Assembly: GCA_902168105.1 (NCBI GenBank)
Contig: CABHOY010000071.1
Coordinates: 1 to 64,000, forward strand
Length of the DNA: 64,000 nucleotides
Reading direction: 5' to 3'
DNA from: an uncultured Flavihumibacter sp.
Lineage (GTDB): Bacteria; Bacteroidota; Bacteroidia; Chitinophagales; Chitinophagaceae
The stretch's first letter is position 1; each line of letters starts with the position of its first letter. The notes beneath the pieces were generated by a model, which was not told the DNA's origin, ran no database searches, and saw nothing but the letters and a program-made list of their open reading frames with translations. Shown piece by piece: positions 43,536 to 52,084 of this stretch. The translations under genes were made by a program, and so were the position numbers.

Positions 43536-43799
43536 CTAGCGCAGGAACAGGATCTTACCAGCCTCACTTGATCTGTAAGTACCGGTAGTGGCGTCAAACG
43601 TATAGGTACAGGTACCGAAATGGTCCCATGCACATACGTAGTCATAATCCTTGATACCTGCTACTGCAAACTCGCCCGTACTGGTTTTGTAATACTTGGT
43701 TTCAGCACGTTCAGCTTTGTTTTGCAGATTTGTGGCTACCGCTGTTCCGGCAGCAAGGGTAACGGCCACTGCCATTAACGCGAATCTTACGTTTTTCAT
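43536..43799 (-). CDS. Small exported protein, DUF6520-like
   Basis: 87 aa. Signal peptide MKNVRFALMAVAVTLAAGTA-VA, then a short mature part with two cysteines (YVCAWDHFGTCTYTF, about residues 54-65). This shape, a short secreted protein with a C-(n)-C hook near the end, matches the DUF6520 type common in Bacteroidota; the assignment is tentative. Function unknown. It has its own terminator. Confidence 0.68.
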   Translation of the reverse strand: MKNVRFALMAVAVTLAAGTAVATNLQNKAERAETKYYKTSTGEFAVAGIKDYDYVCAWDHFGTCTYTFDATTGTYRSSEAGKILFLR

Positions 43800-44148
43800 T
43801 TTTGTGGGTTTGATTTTGTAGGTGAACGGGGCAACAACAGGATGATAATTTTAACAACATAGCTGCTGTCACTATATTAATATCGGGTTTCCTTGCGATG
43901 TTCTTTTGTGCTTATCGAGGTTGCCTGTGTGAACGATCAGATAGTTTCTTTTTTCCTGATTCATGGGTTTACATTTTTTTCGTGACGGGGTTAACATTTA
44001 ATAGGGTACTGAAATTTCATGGATGATTAAAGGCCGTCTTCCTTGGCTATGGTCACGAAGATATAATAGTCTGCTGCTACGCGACAGCAGTTATTATTTT
44101 GATAAAAGAATATTTACTATCTTTGCGTCAAATTAACACAAAGATTAA
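43800..44148. other. Divergent intergenic region
   Basis: 349 bp between the 87-aa gene and the NrtR-like operon. The right end carries the operator and -7 box listed separately. The rest shows no ORF; a short GC-rich inverted repeat (CTGCTGCTACGCGACAGCAG, about 44071-44090) is visible but of unclear meaning. Confidence 0.45.
44118..44145 (+). promoter_or_regulatory. 27-bp palindrome overlapping the -7 box, putative NrtR-like operator
   Basis: TATCTTTG at 44118-44125 is a perfect Bacteroidota -7 element. It is also the left end of an inverted repeat (44119-44145): ATCTTTG, centre, CAAAGAT, with only two mismatched pairs in 13-bp half-sites. It ends 3 bp before the start codon. Overlap with the promoter is what an autorepressor site looks like. 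Confidence 0.55.
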
Positions 44149-44826
44149 ATGAAACCCTTTCATAGTTATCAGAACCCCTCCCTTGCAGTGGACCTTGTTG
44201 TATTTGGTTACAGTAAGCAAAACCTTTCCGTTTTACTCCTGAACAGGAAAGAAGCGCCTTTTAAAGACCGGTGGGTACTTCCCGGCGCTTTCCTGCAAAT
44301 GGAAGAACGTTTCAAAGATACCTGTTCAAGGGTTTTAAAGACGAAACTGGGCATGGACGATGTTTACCTGGAACAGTTATTCTCTTTTGACGAACCTGAC
44401 CGTGATCCACGAGGCCGCGCCATTTCCGTAGCACACTATGCATTGGTGAACCCTGCCAGGGTGGCTATCGCTGCAGGCAGTATGGCAAATGACGTCAGCT
44501 GGTTTAACATCAACGAGTTGCCTGCGCTCGGGTTTGATCACGATAGTATGTTCCAGCAGGCGCTCCAGCGCCTGCGCTCCAAGATCACCTATTTCCCCGT
44601 GGGCTTTGAGCTGCTGGACGATCTGTTCACGATGCCTGAACTGCATGAACTGTATGAATGTATCCTGGATACGACAATTGACCGTCGCAATTTCAGAAGG
44701 AAGATCCTCGATTCAGAGTACATCATCAACACAGGTAAAAAAAGAGAAGGATCGCAGAACCGGCATCCTGACCTCTATAAGTTCAATAAAAAATTAAAGA
44801 AGAATAGCTTCCAGATAAACTTCTAA
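44149..44826 (+). CDS. NUDIX-fold transcriptional regulator, NrtR-like
   Basis: 225 aa. N-terminal NUDIX-like domain (about 10-135): VDLVVFGYSKQNLSVLLLNR and the box region GAFLQMEERFKDTCSRVLKT. Canonical GX5EX7REUXEEXGU is damaged: the R, E and paired EE positions are replaced by S, R, K and T, so hydrolase activity is unlikely. C-terminal winged-helix-like part (about 145-215) with FTMPELHELYECILDTTIDR, then RNFRRKILDS. This is the NrtR architecture, where the NUDIX domain senses ADP-ribose or related NAD metabolites. It heads an operon of ADP-ribose enzymes. Confidence 0.85.
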   Translation: MKPFHSYQNPSLAVDLVVFGYSKQNLSVLLLNRKEAPFKDRWVLPGAFLQMEERFKDTCSRVLKTKLGMDDVYLEQLFSFDEPDRDPRGRAISVAHYALVNPARVAIAAGSMANDVSWFNINELPALGFDHDSMFQQALQRLRSKITYFPVGFELLDDLFTMPELHELYECILDTTIDRRNFRRKILDSEYIINTGKKREGSQNRHPDLYKFNKKLKKNSFQINF

Positions 44827-44929
44827 AAGATGAAATACAATAACCCATAAAACCCCACCCTATGGAATGGTCACAACCTCCTGGGTACGCCCTGATGGAA
44901 GTCAGGGATCAATTAAAACAATAAATACA

Positions 44930-45472
44930 ATGAACGAGAAACAAAAGAAGAGCATCAGTAAATTTCTGAGCCTCATCCTTCGGCATCAACCGGAGGTTAT
45001 TGGAGTTACCCTGGACGAAAACGGATGGACAGATGTAGATGAACTGATCGCTAAAATAAATGCCAGCGGACACAAACTATCCTTTGATGAACTGGAAGAA
45101 ATAGTTGACACGGACGAAAAACAACGTTATGCCTTTAGCCCCGATGGCAATAAAATACGTGCCAACCAGGGTCATTCAGTCGATATCTCCCTGGGGCTGG
45201 ACCCGACAGCGCCACCGGAATATCTGTATCACGGGACGGTATCTAAATTCCTTGACAGCATCAGGAAAGAAGGCCTGCAACGAATGAGCCGTCAGCACCT
45301 GCATCTTAGCCGTGACAAGGATACCGCTGTAACAGTAGGTAGTCGCCGGGGCAGTCCTGTTATCCTCAACATCAGCAGTGGTCAGATGCACAGGGACGGC
45401 TTCCTGTTCTATATCTCTGACAACGGCGTATGGCTGACAGATCATGTGCCGGCTAAGTATATCAACTTCTAA
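44930..45472 (+). CDS. kptA: RNA 2'-phosphotransferase Tpt1/KptA family
   Basis: 180 aa from the ATG at 44930, the usual length for the family; a longer in-frame start at 44867 adds an unrelated stretch. Tpt1/KptA moves an RNA 2'-phosphate to NAD+, releasing ADP-ribose 1'',2''-cyclic phosphate; bacterial roles are not settled. N-terminal winged helix: KFLSLILRHQPEVIGVTLDE, GWTDVDELI. ADP-ribosyltransferase half: IRANQGHSV, YHGT, RMSRQHLHLS. The Arg-His of LRHQPE and Arg of IRANQ and RMSR are the expected catalytic set. A small hairpin (CCCTGA / TCAGGG) lies 23 bp before the start. Confidence 0.92.
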   Translation: MNEKQKKSISKFLSLILRHQPEVIGVTLDENGWTDVDELIAKINASGHKLSFDELEEIVDTDEKQRYAFSPDGNKIRANQGHSVDISLGLDPTAPPEYLYHGTVSKFLDSIRKEGLQRMSRQHLHLSRDKDTAVTVGSRRGSPVILNISSGQMHRDGFLFYISDNGVWLTDHVPAKYINF

Positions 45473-45474
45473 CA

Positions 45475-46404
45475 ATGACTGAGAGAAATTTTATCAAAGA
45501 CGCCTTACTCGGCGTAGCTACCGGCGATGCACTTGGCGTGCCGGTAGAATTCCGTTCCCGCACTTCGCTGATCAAAGATCCTGTTACCGGTATGAGAGGA
45601 TATGGTACACACCGGCAACCGGCAGGTACCTGGTCTGACGATAGTTCACTTACATTTTGTCTTGCTGAGATGTTATGCGGACAATATGATCTGAAAAATC
45701 TTGCGAACCGCTTTGTTAACTGGAAGGAATATAGCTACTGGACACCTCATGGAAACGTGTTCGATATAGGTATGACTACTGCGGAAGCTATCATGCGCTT
45801 ACAAACCTCCATACAGCCCACCCTTGCCGGTGGTACAACAGAAGGCAGTAATGGCAATGGCTCCCTGATGCGTATCCTACCGCTGCTTTTTTACATAAAA
45901 GACATGCCGATAGAACAACGCTTCAAACATGTACAGGAAGTTTCCTCCCTTACCCATGCACATCTGCGGTCTGTCAATGCCTGTTTCATTTATCTTGAAC
46001 TGGCACTGGCTATTCTGAACGGACAATCAAAAGATGATGCATACAAAACGGTATGTCATGAATTGACCGATTTCCTGCAAAACGAGGAAGCGCATCACTT
46101 TGGAGATATCCTTTCCGGACAATTGCCACAGTATCCTTTGGAAAAGATCCACGGTACAGGATACGTGCTGCGTACGCTGGAAGCCGCCATCTGGTGTTTG
46201 CTCAATACCGGTTCCTATAGTGAAGCTGTTTTACAGGCTGTGAACCTGGGAAATGATACGGACACGACAGCAGCAGTTACAGGCGGACTGGCAGGTTTGG
46301 TGTATGGATGGGAAACAATTCCGGCCGACTGGCTAAATGTTTTGGCAAAAAGAGACGCAATTGACCAGCTGATTGCTAACTTGCAAGCCAAAATTTACGG
46401 ATAA
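45475..46404 (+). CDS. ADP-ribosylglycohydrolase (ARH/DraG family)
   Basis: 309 aa. Removes ADP-ribose from protein or other acceptors, or acts on ADP-ribose derivatives, using two Mg2+ ions. Visible motifs: GVATGDALGVPVEF near the start, WSDDSSLTFCLAEML (metal-binding Asp pair, about 52-55), EGSNGNGSLMRILP, and the C-terminal VNLGNDTDTTAAVTGGLAGL metal site. Two bp after kptA and overlapping the next gene by one base (TAATG), so strongly coupled. Likely processes a product or antagonist of the KptA reaction; that link is inference. Confidence 0.93.
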   Translation: MTERNFIKDALLGVATGDALGVPVEFRSRTSLIKDPVTGMRGYGTHRQPAGTWSDDSSLTFCLAEMLCGQYDLKNLANRFVNWKEYSYWTPHGNVFDIGMTTAEAIMRLQTSIQPTLAGGTTEGSNGNGSLMRILPLLFYIKDMPIEQRFKHVQEVSSLTHAHLRSVNACFIYLELALAILNGQSKDDAYKTVCHELTDFLQNEEAHHFGDILSGQLPQYPLEKIHGTGYVLRTLEAAIWCLLNTGSYSEAVLQAVNLGNDTDTTAAVTGGLAGLVYGWETIPADWLNVLAKRDAIDQLIANLQAKIYG

Positions 46405-47135
46405 TGGCGCGGACGTTTGTAATTGGGGATATACATGGTGCATTGAAAGCATTGGAACAAGTGCTTGATAAGCTCAAACTGAAGGCAGATGATCATCTGA
46501 TCTTCCTGGGCGACTATGTTGATGGCTGGTCACAATCTGCACAGGTGATCGATTATCTCATGCAAATCGAAAAACAATACCATTGTACATTCATCAAAGG
46601 TAATCATGATGCCTGGTGTGAAGCCTGGTTAATGGGAGGATTTCCTGATCAGACATGGCAGTTCAATGGAGGCAGAGAGACGGTAGCCAGCTATGAAGGA
46701 TATAGCCAGTCACAGAAGAATAGTCATATCATCTTTTATAACCGCATGAAAGATTATGTCATTGACGATGAGAACAGATTGTTCATACATGCCGGTTTTA
46801 CCTCTATGCATGGTCCTGCTATGGAACGATATGACACCAGTTACCAATGGGACAGGACCCTCTGGGAAATGGCTGTAACTATGGATAAGCGTATCAAGAA
46901 AGATTCAAAGTTATTTCCAAAAAGATTACTTGTATTCAACGAGATCTTCATCGGACATACGCCTACCATCAACTACGATGTAGATGTACCTATGCGGGGT
47001 TGTAATGTGTGGAATGTGGATACAGGCGCTGCTTTTTATGGCAAGCTAACAGCGATGGATATTGATACGAAAAAGTTCTGGCAGAGCGATCCTGTCAAAC
47101 AATTATATCCAAATGAAAAAGGAAGGAACCGTTAA
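46404..47135 (+). CDS. PPP-type metallophosphoesterase
   Basis: 243 aa. Calcineurin-like phosphoesterase with the serial metal motifs GDIHG (residues about 8-12), GDYVDG (about 36-41, in place of GDYVDR) and GNHD (about 67-70), and later GHTP. Of the ApaH/PrpE/serine-threonine phosphatase group. Its substrate could be a phosphorylated ADP-ribose product or a phosphoprotein. It is the last gene of the NrtR-KptA-ARH operon (TAATG overlap with ARH). Confidence 0.9.
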   Translation: MARTFVIGDIHGALKALEQVLDKLKLKADDHLIFLGDYVDGWSQSAQVIDYLMQIEKQYHCTFIKGNHDAWCEAWLMGGFPDQTWQFNGGRETVASYEGYSQSQKNSHIIFYNRMKDYVIDDENRLFIHAGFTSMHGPAMERYDTSYQWDRTLWEMAVTMDKRIKKDSKLFPKRLLVFNEIFIGHTPTINYDVDVPMRGCNVWNVDTGAAFYGKLTAMDIDTKKFWQSDPVKQLYPNEKGRNR

Positions 47136-47137
47136 GG

Positions 47138-47788
47138 TTATTTCAAGACTAATTCTTTCTTTATAAGAGGGAGGTCTTTGTCACTGACATCAGTTTCATA
47201 ATAGTAAAGCATGCCATCTTCCATGACGATCCTGTTCTGCAGGTCTTCATCACTTAGATAATCACATAAAGTGGGAATGGACCAGTAATCAGTGATCCTT
47301 ATCCATCTTCCTGCGGTGTAAGACCACGTGCTTGCAGTATACATACAGGAACGCGTTGATAGCACGAAGATGGAAATCTCATCCTTTCCGTCGGCATTCA
47401 GGTCCCCTTCATTCACCAGCCTGATATGCCGGCCTGTCATAACTGGCATAGGCTTAATCCTGTTATCCTGGAAGCGGACGATATATTGTTTTTCTGTTGG
47501 CGCTTCTATACTCCCCCCACTAACACCGTCATTATGGGTATTGCCCACGAATACCCCATAGCCCTTGTCACAATTGGTGTCTTCATCAAAATAACCTTCC
47601 ACATGTACTGTATCCGGAATGAACTGCGCATTCTCCGGAGGAGAACCGAGGATCATCATACCTGTATCAATGGCGGGTTCAACTATGTTACTCATGCCAA
47701 TGGCAGTTTCTTTTTCTTTGGGAGGCTCTATGGTGGAATAGCATGCTGGCAAAAAAAAGAGACATAAGGCATAAAGGGACTTTTGCAT
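47138..47788 (-). CDS. Hypothetical lipoprotein, paralogue of 47871-48530
   Basis: 216 aa. Lipoprotein signal with lipobox FLPAC (Cys about residue 16). The core GYFDEDTNCDKGYGVFVGNT, then LVNEGDLNADGKDEISIFVL resembles FG-GAP/VCBS-type Asp-rich repeats (DxNxDGxxE). C-terminal RIVMEDGMLYYYETDVSDKD is shared with the next gene. Convergent with the phosphoesterase gene, 2-bp gap. Confidence 0.68.
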   Translation of the reverse strand: MQKSLYALCLFFLPACYSTIEPPKEKETAIGMSNIVEPAIDTGMMILGSPPENAQFIPDTVHVEGYFDEDTNCDKGYGVFVGNTHNDGVSGGSIEAPTEKQYIVRFQDNRIKPMPVMTGRHIRLVNEGDLNADGKDEISIFVLSTRSCMYTASTWSYTAGRWIRITDYWSIPTLCDYLSDEDLQNRIVMEDGMLYYYETDVSDKDLPLIKKELVLK

Positions 47789-47870
47789 CTCACATGAATT
47801 ACGAGGTACTAAAGTATTACTTTATTTATGCTTATTCAAACTTTTACTCTAGTTCTCAATGTTTTAGTGT

Positions 47871-48530
47871 TTACCTTGAGACAAATTCCAGCTTCCTTCT
47901 ATCCACTTCATCATTTTCATAATAGTAAGGAATACTGTCTTCCATAACGATCCTTCCATCTATTTCAATCTTATCTATCGGGGCTGAGTGACCATGAAAC
48001 TCGGATGAGAAGATCTCCTCCCATTTGTCATTGTGGTAAGTGTAGGTACTAAATATACACATGCCGGTTACCAGATATTGCTGCAGAACTGATATCTTAT
48101 CTGTTCCATCATGATTAAGGTCTCCTTCATTAACAAGTGCTACAGCCGCTCCGCCCAGACCTGACAACGTTCGCTGTTTTTCGTCCCGGAAACGAAATAT
48201 ATAATCGTATATAACACTGTCCTGATGGTTCTCCTCTCCATGCTCATCATCCCTGGGGTCAAATTTTGCTATATACTTATCTACTACTACCAGGTATCCT
48301 GAATCAGGGATATTGTCACCGTCGAAGTTACCGATGATAAGAGTAGAATCACCAACTTCAATAGCAGCAGGTACATCTTCATGACTGTCTGCTAACGTTG
48401 GATATACTTCAACAATTTTAGCTTCATGGTTAACAATAGCTGTGTCATGAACCTGGGTTTGCTCTTTTGTATTCGAGGAGCCGCAATGTGCAATCAGCAG
48501 CACCGATAGGGCGTATAGGGTTTTGTACAT
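47871..48530 (-). CDS. Hypothetical lipoprotein, paralogue of 47138-47788
   Basis: 219 aa from the ATG at 48530 (MYKTLYALSVLLIAHCGSSN); the in-frame ATG at 48557 puts a charged stretch ahead of the signal. Lipobox IAHC. Shares GNFDGDNIPDSGYLVVV, LVNEGDLNHDGTDKISVLQQ and GRIVMEDSIPYYYENDEVDR with the gene at 47138, so they are tandem duplicates. The Asp-rich segments are FG-GAP-like. Function unknown. Confidence 0.67.
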   Translation of the reverse strand: MYKTLYALSVLLIAHCGSSNTKEQTQVHDTAIVNHEAKIVEVYPTLADSHEDVPAAIEVGDSTLIIGNFDGDNIPDSGYLVVVDKYIAKFDPRDDEHGEENHQDSVIYDYIFRFRDEKQRTLSGLGGAAVALVNEGDLNHDGTDKISVLQQYLVTGMCIFSTYTYHNDKWEEIFSSEFHGHSAPIDKIEIDGRIVMEDSIPYYYENDEVDRRKLEFVSR

Positions 48531-48650
48531 AGAGCTAAAATATATTTTTTTGTCCAATTTAGAGTGGGAACGTTTGCGTAAATAATTACCGCTGCTTCTG
48601 ATTGCTCACGTTTCAAAACCTGTAATTTCAGGAAGAAATAAAACCCCGTT

Positions 48651-50909
48651 ATGAAAACACTAATACTACTGGCACTCACATGCCTTCTGGAAGAAGGTAT
48701 GGCCTATGCTCAAACCCCGCTGTACGTCGCCCCCGGCGGCGCAGCCTCTAACCCTGGCACAAACATCAATGCCCCTACGACACTCGCCAATGCTTTAGCG
48801 ACCATTCCTGCAGGCGGTACCATTTACCTGCGTGGAGGCACTTACAGCTTCTCTGCATCAGTGATCATTCCTGCTACTAACAATGGCACATCATCCGCCA
48901 ACAAAAATGTTGTAGCATATGCAAGTGAAGTACCTGTGCTCGACTTCTCCGGACAAGCTATTGCTGACGCCAATCGTGGCCTGGTACTGGATGGCGACTA
49001 CTGGCATTTCACCGGTATCACCATCAGAGGCGCTGGTGACAATGGCATGTTGCTGGCAGGCAACAACAACACTATCGAAAAATGCATCTTCAGCGGCAAT
49101 CATGACAGCGGCTTACAACTTAGCCGCTATGTAACCACCAACACGACTATCAGCTCCTGGCCTTCCAACAACCTTATCCTGAACTGTGAGGCATTTGACA
49201 ACCAGGACCCTGACAACGAAGATGCAGACGGCTTTGCAGCTAAACTAACCTGTGGTACAGGTAATGTATTCAGAGGTTGTATCTCTCATCACAACATTGA
49301 TGATGGCTGGGACTTCTATGCGAAAGATGAGACAGGCCCTATCGGCGCCGTAACACTGGAAAACTGCGTGGCCTACAACAATGGCGCACTCAGTAATGGC
49401 GGCACTTCCGGCAATGGCGATAAGAACGGATTTAAACTGGGCGGTTCAGGTATTTCTGTGAATCACATCGTTCGCCGTTGTGTGGCATTTAACAATGGCC
49501 ATCATGGTTTTACTGACAACAACAATCCTGGTAACATCGAAGTATCCAACAACACGAGTTACAACAATGCGGAGTCAAACTTTAATTTCAGGGAAGGCAG
49601 TACCGCCACCTACAGGAATAACCTGTCTTTCAATGCCGGCTCCAGCGACAAATCAAACGGTACAGAAGTAGGTAGCAGTAACGTGTGGTGGAAGAACAAC
49701 GTCAGCACCAACAGTGGCGGACTGGTAGTAAGCAGTGTAGACTTTGTGTCCACAAGTCCCAGCGTTGGTAAAAATTCAGATGGCAGTCCGAATCTCGGTA
49801 ACTTCCTCGCCCTGGCCAGTGGCAGTGACCTGATCAACACGGGCGTAACAGCTCCCGGCATTACTTATACAGGGTCTGCACCAGATCTGGGTGCAAGGGA
49901 ATCAGGCAGCACCGGCAATCCGAATCCGGGCACTTATACACTTAACCTTACGGCATCTCCTTATGCAGGAGGTACAGTGACAGCTAGTCCCAATGCATCG
50001 TCTTATACCGCAGGTACGGTAGTTACGCTGACGGCTTCACCTGCCAGCGGGTATACTTTCTCAGGATGGAGTGGAGCAGCCAGTGGAACATCTACCACTA
50101 CTACTGTAACTATTAATTCCAATCTTGCAGTTACAGCCAATTTCACAGCCAACAATGGCGGTGGTGGCAATACATTACGCATTGATGATGCTGCATCAGC
50201 GGTAAGCGGTTATTGCGGCGCGGATGGTAGCCGCCAGAACAGCTACAGCGGTGCCGACGGTGGTTATTATATCAATCTGTCCAATTCAGCATCAAAAGGC
50301 GTTAATTACCGTATTACAGTACCTTCAGCAGGAACCTATTCATTTGTATGGAGATATTCCAATGGCGGTGCCAACGTGTCTACTACTGCGCGTCTATTGG
50401 TAAATGGCAGTACAGCGGTAACAAGTGTATCATTCCCAAAAACCAACTCATGGACGGCATGGACCACTACGGCTGCCGTAACGGCGACACTTGCAGCTGG
50501 TACAAATACGGTAAGGATCGAAACAACATCCTCGACTGAATTTGCTATCATAGATTGGGTAGAAGTGACTGGTAACGGCCCTTCAGCAGGCGCATGCAGT
50601 GCAAGCCTGCAAAGCACAGTAGCATATAAAGAAGAAGATAGCTATACAACTGTCAACGAAGCTGCCCGTGTCTATCCTAATCCAACGGTGAATACATCTA
50701 ATATCAGCTTCTATAATAAACAGGAAACAAGAGTAGCTGTCAGGTTATTTGATGCCAATGGCGCACTTGTTAACACTATAACAAATAAGCTCTATCCAGC
50801 TGGTCAGCACCAGCTAACGGTTGATTGCAGCAAGCTGGTACAGGCAGTGTACTTTATCAGAGTGGAAAGGAATGGTAAGAGTGAAACGTTACGGATCATC
50901 AAACAATAA
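48651..50909 (+). CDS. Secreted pectate lyase-like right-handed beta-helix protein (PL9-type) with InlB-type repeat, CBM and T9SS sorting domain
   Basis: 752 aa. Signal peptide (1-20); beta-helix domain (about 25-420) with the PL9-like core GFAAKLTCGTGNVFRGCISH, then HNIDDGWDFYAKDETGPIGA; the Lys in FAAKL and the Asp residues of NIDDGWD fit the family's catalytic Lys and Ca2+ site. Then a divergent InlB B-repeat (about 432-500, SGYTFSGWSGA), a carbohydrate-binding beta-sandwich (about 508-648, IDWVEVTG end, CBM6/35-like) and a type IX secretion sorting domain (about 672-752, VYPNPTVN, ending SETLRIIKQ). Exported and displayed to cut polygalacturonate. No SusCD pair is adjacent. Confidence 0.88.
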   Translation: MKTLILLALTCLLEEGMAYAQTPLYVAPGGAASNPGTNINAPTTLANALATIPAGGTIYLRGGTYSFSASVIIPATNNGTSSANKNVVAYASEVPVLDFSGQAIADANRGLVLDGDYWHFTGITIRGAGDNGMLLAGNNNTIEKCIFSGNHDSGLQLSRYVTTNTTISSWPSNNLILNCEAFDNQDPDNEDADGFAAKLTCGTGNVFRGCISHHNIDDGWDFYAKDETGPIGAVTLENCVAYNNGALSNGGTSGNGDKNGFKLGGSGISVNHIVRRCVAFNNGHHGFTDNNNPGNIEVSNNTSYNNAESNFNFREGSTATYRNNLSFNAGSSDKSNGTEVGSSNVWWKNNVSTNSGGLVVSSVDFVSTSPSVGKNSDGSPNLGNFLALASGSDLINTGVTAPGITYTGSAPDLGARESGSTGNPNPGTYTLNLTASPYAGGTVTASPNASSYTAGTVVTLTASPASGYTFSGWSGAASGTSTTTTVTINSNLAVTANFTANNGGGGNTLRIDDAASAVSGYCGADGSRQNSYSGADGGYYINLSNSASKGVNYRITVPSAGTYSFVWRYSNGGANVSTTARLLVNGSTAVTSVSFPKTNSWTAWTTTAAVTATLAAGTNTVRIETTSSTEFAIIDWVEVTGNGPSAGACSASLQSTVAYKEEDSYTTVNEAARVYPNPTVNTSNISFYNKQETRVAVRLFDANGALVNTITNKLYPAGQHQLTVDCSKLVQAVYFIRVERNGKSETLRIIKQ

Positions 50910-50914
50910 CATCC

Positions 50915-51418
50915 CTATAACTTTTCTCCCGGCTTCAGTGCTTTGCCCCGCTGTTGCTCTGCGGCTGCAAATGCCTCATCCGAAAGCGCCTGAAATCCTT
51001 TAGGCGCTTTCGACGCCGGCCCTTTATAAATACCTACGAAAGGTTTAGAGAATGTCTTACGGGTTACAGGATCTGTCATCCGGAAATATTGCGGATACCA
51101 GCCTTGTACAGTACGATTGTCCGGTACTGCTTTCTGTGCAGCTTTGGCCCTGTTCTCCAGGATCTTTTCCAGTGAAACCTTGTTAATATCTGTTTCTTTA
51201 AAGAAGTACACGCGACGGCCTTTTAATCCATTACCGCTTTTAAATACGCCTGCATGGTGCCATTCGGAAGCGAAGACTTCAATCTCTTTTGCGCTGATCT
51301 TATTGTTGAATTTCTTGGACAATAAAGCAGCTACCTCACCAGCCTTCAACAATTGTTTGTCTTCAGCATCCTGGTAATTTTCAGACTTTCCCTCCTGCAG
51401 ATATTTACGCATCTTCAT
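50915..51418 (-). CDS. Hypothetical basic protein
   Basis: 167 aa, Lys-rich, no signal or membrane span. Segments KAGEVAALLSKKFNNKISAK and IEVFASEWHHAGVFKSGNGL may form a winged or four-helix unit; GWYPQYFRMTDPVTRKTFSK is distinctive. No family recognised. It is convergent with the pectate lyase, 5-bp gap. Confidence 0.6.
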   Translation of the reverse strand: MKMRKYLQEGKSENYQDAEDKQLLKAGEVAALLSKKFNNKISAKEIEVFASEWHHAGVFKSGNGLKGRRVYFFKETDINKVSLEKILENRAKAAQKAVPDNRTVQGWYPQYFRMTDPVTRKTFSKPFVGIYKGPASKAPKGFQALSDEAFAAAEQQRGKALKPGEKL

Positions 51419-51455
51419 GAGGGAAAGTTACAATAATTGCCATCATCGAAGGAGA

Positions 51456-51683
51456 TTAATCCACTATCGTCAACTTCTCTCCTTTATCAGTTTTCAGAGA
51501 AATAGCTAACGCAATCAATCCGGAACCGGCTAAAATGGCTCCTCCCACAAAAGGAAATCCGGCGCCGACAAGATCTTCTATTCTGCTAGAGAACAGAAAT
51601 GGTAAACAGAAAAGCATACCACCAATGCCTGCGATAATAACAGCGGATACACCAACAAGTACAATAGTTTTCAGAGACATCAT
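51456..51683 (-). CDS. Small two-span membrane protein
   Basis: 75 aa from the ATG at 51683 (MMSLKTIVLVGVSAVIIAGI). Two hydrophobic hairpin segments joined by a short loop (FLFSSRIEDLVGAGF), ending with a charged tail. No recognised family. Lies between the basic protein and the ABM monooxygenase, same strand, 44 bp downstream of the latter. Confidence 0.55.
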   Translation of the reverse strand: MMSLKTIVLVGVSAVIIAGIGGMLFCLPFLFSSRIEDLVGAGFPFVGGAILAGSGLIALAISLKTDKGEKLTIVD

Positions 51684-51727
51684 TATTTCATTTAAGGTAT
51701 AGATATACACAAGATATACTTTTTCAT

Positions 51728-52081
51728 CTATGATCTATCATGAAATGCCTTACTATCTCCCGGCGCCTCCTCCCTCTCAAACATACCATAGTCCCTGCTT
51801 ACCGTTGCAATACGCAAACGGTAGTTCTCAAACACATGATCGCGCCCTTCCGACTGCGCCATACGATGCAACTCTGTATTGCGCCATTGCTGAATAGCAG
51901 CTTCATCCCGCCAGAACGATAAGGACAATATCTTAGCAGGATCGGTCAGGCTCTGAAACCGTTCAATGGAAATAAAGCCATCTATCTCTTCCAGCAATGG
52001 CCGCAGCGATGCCGCGATATCCAGGTATACCTGCCGTTGTACTTCTTTTGGGATCACTTCAAAAATTACAGCTATCATCAT
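51728..52081 (-). CDS. ABM-domain (antibiotic biosynthesis monooxygenase-like) protein
   Basis: 117 aa, the usual size for a single ABM ferredoxin-like domain: MIAVIFEVIPKEVQRQVYLD, then FISIERFQSLTDPAKILSLS and FWRDEAAIQQWRNTELHRMA, a standard ABM pattern with Trp residues lining the cavity. Such proteins act as heme- or cofactor-free monooxygenases or dehalogenases. It lies 3 bp downstream of the P450 gene, same strand, implying a shared pathway. Confidence 0.82.
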   Translation of the reverse strand: MMIAVIFEVIPKEVQRQVYLDIAASLRPLLEEIDGFISIERFQSLTDPAKILSLSFWRDEAAIQQWRNTELHRMAQSEGRDHVFENYRLRIATVSRDYGMFEREEAPGDSKAFHDRS

Positions 52082-52084
52082 CTT

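Noticed and set aside
43536..43799. 87-aa exported protein as a RiPP precursor
   Set aside because: No maturation enzyme or transporter gene lies nearby, and the signal peptide with two Cys fits a secreted DUF6520-type protein better.
44890..44907. CCCTGA/TCAGGG hairpin before kptA as a riboswitch
   Set aside because: The stem is only 6 bp without further structure or T-run; it is too weak for a riboswitch or terminator call.
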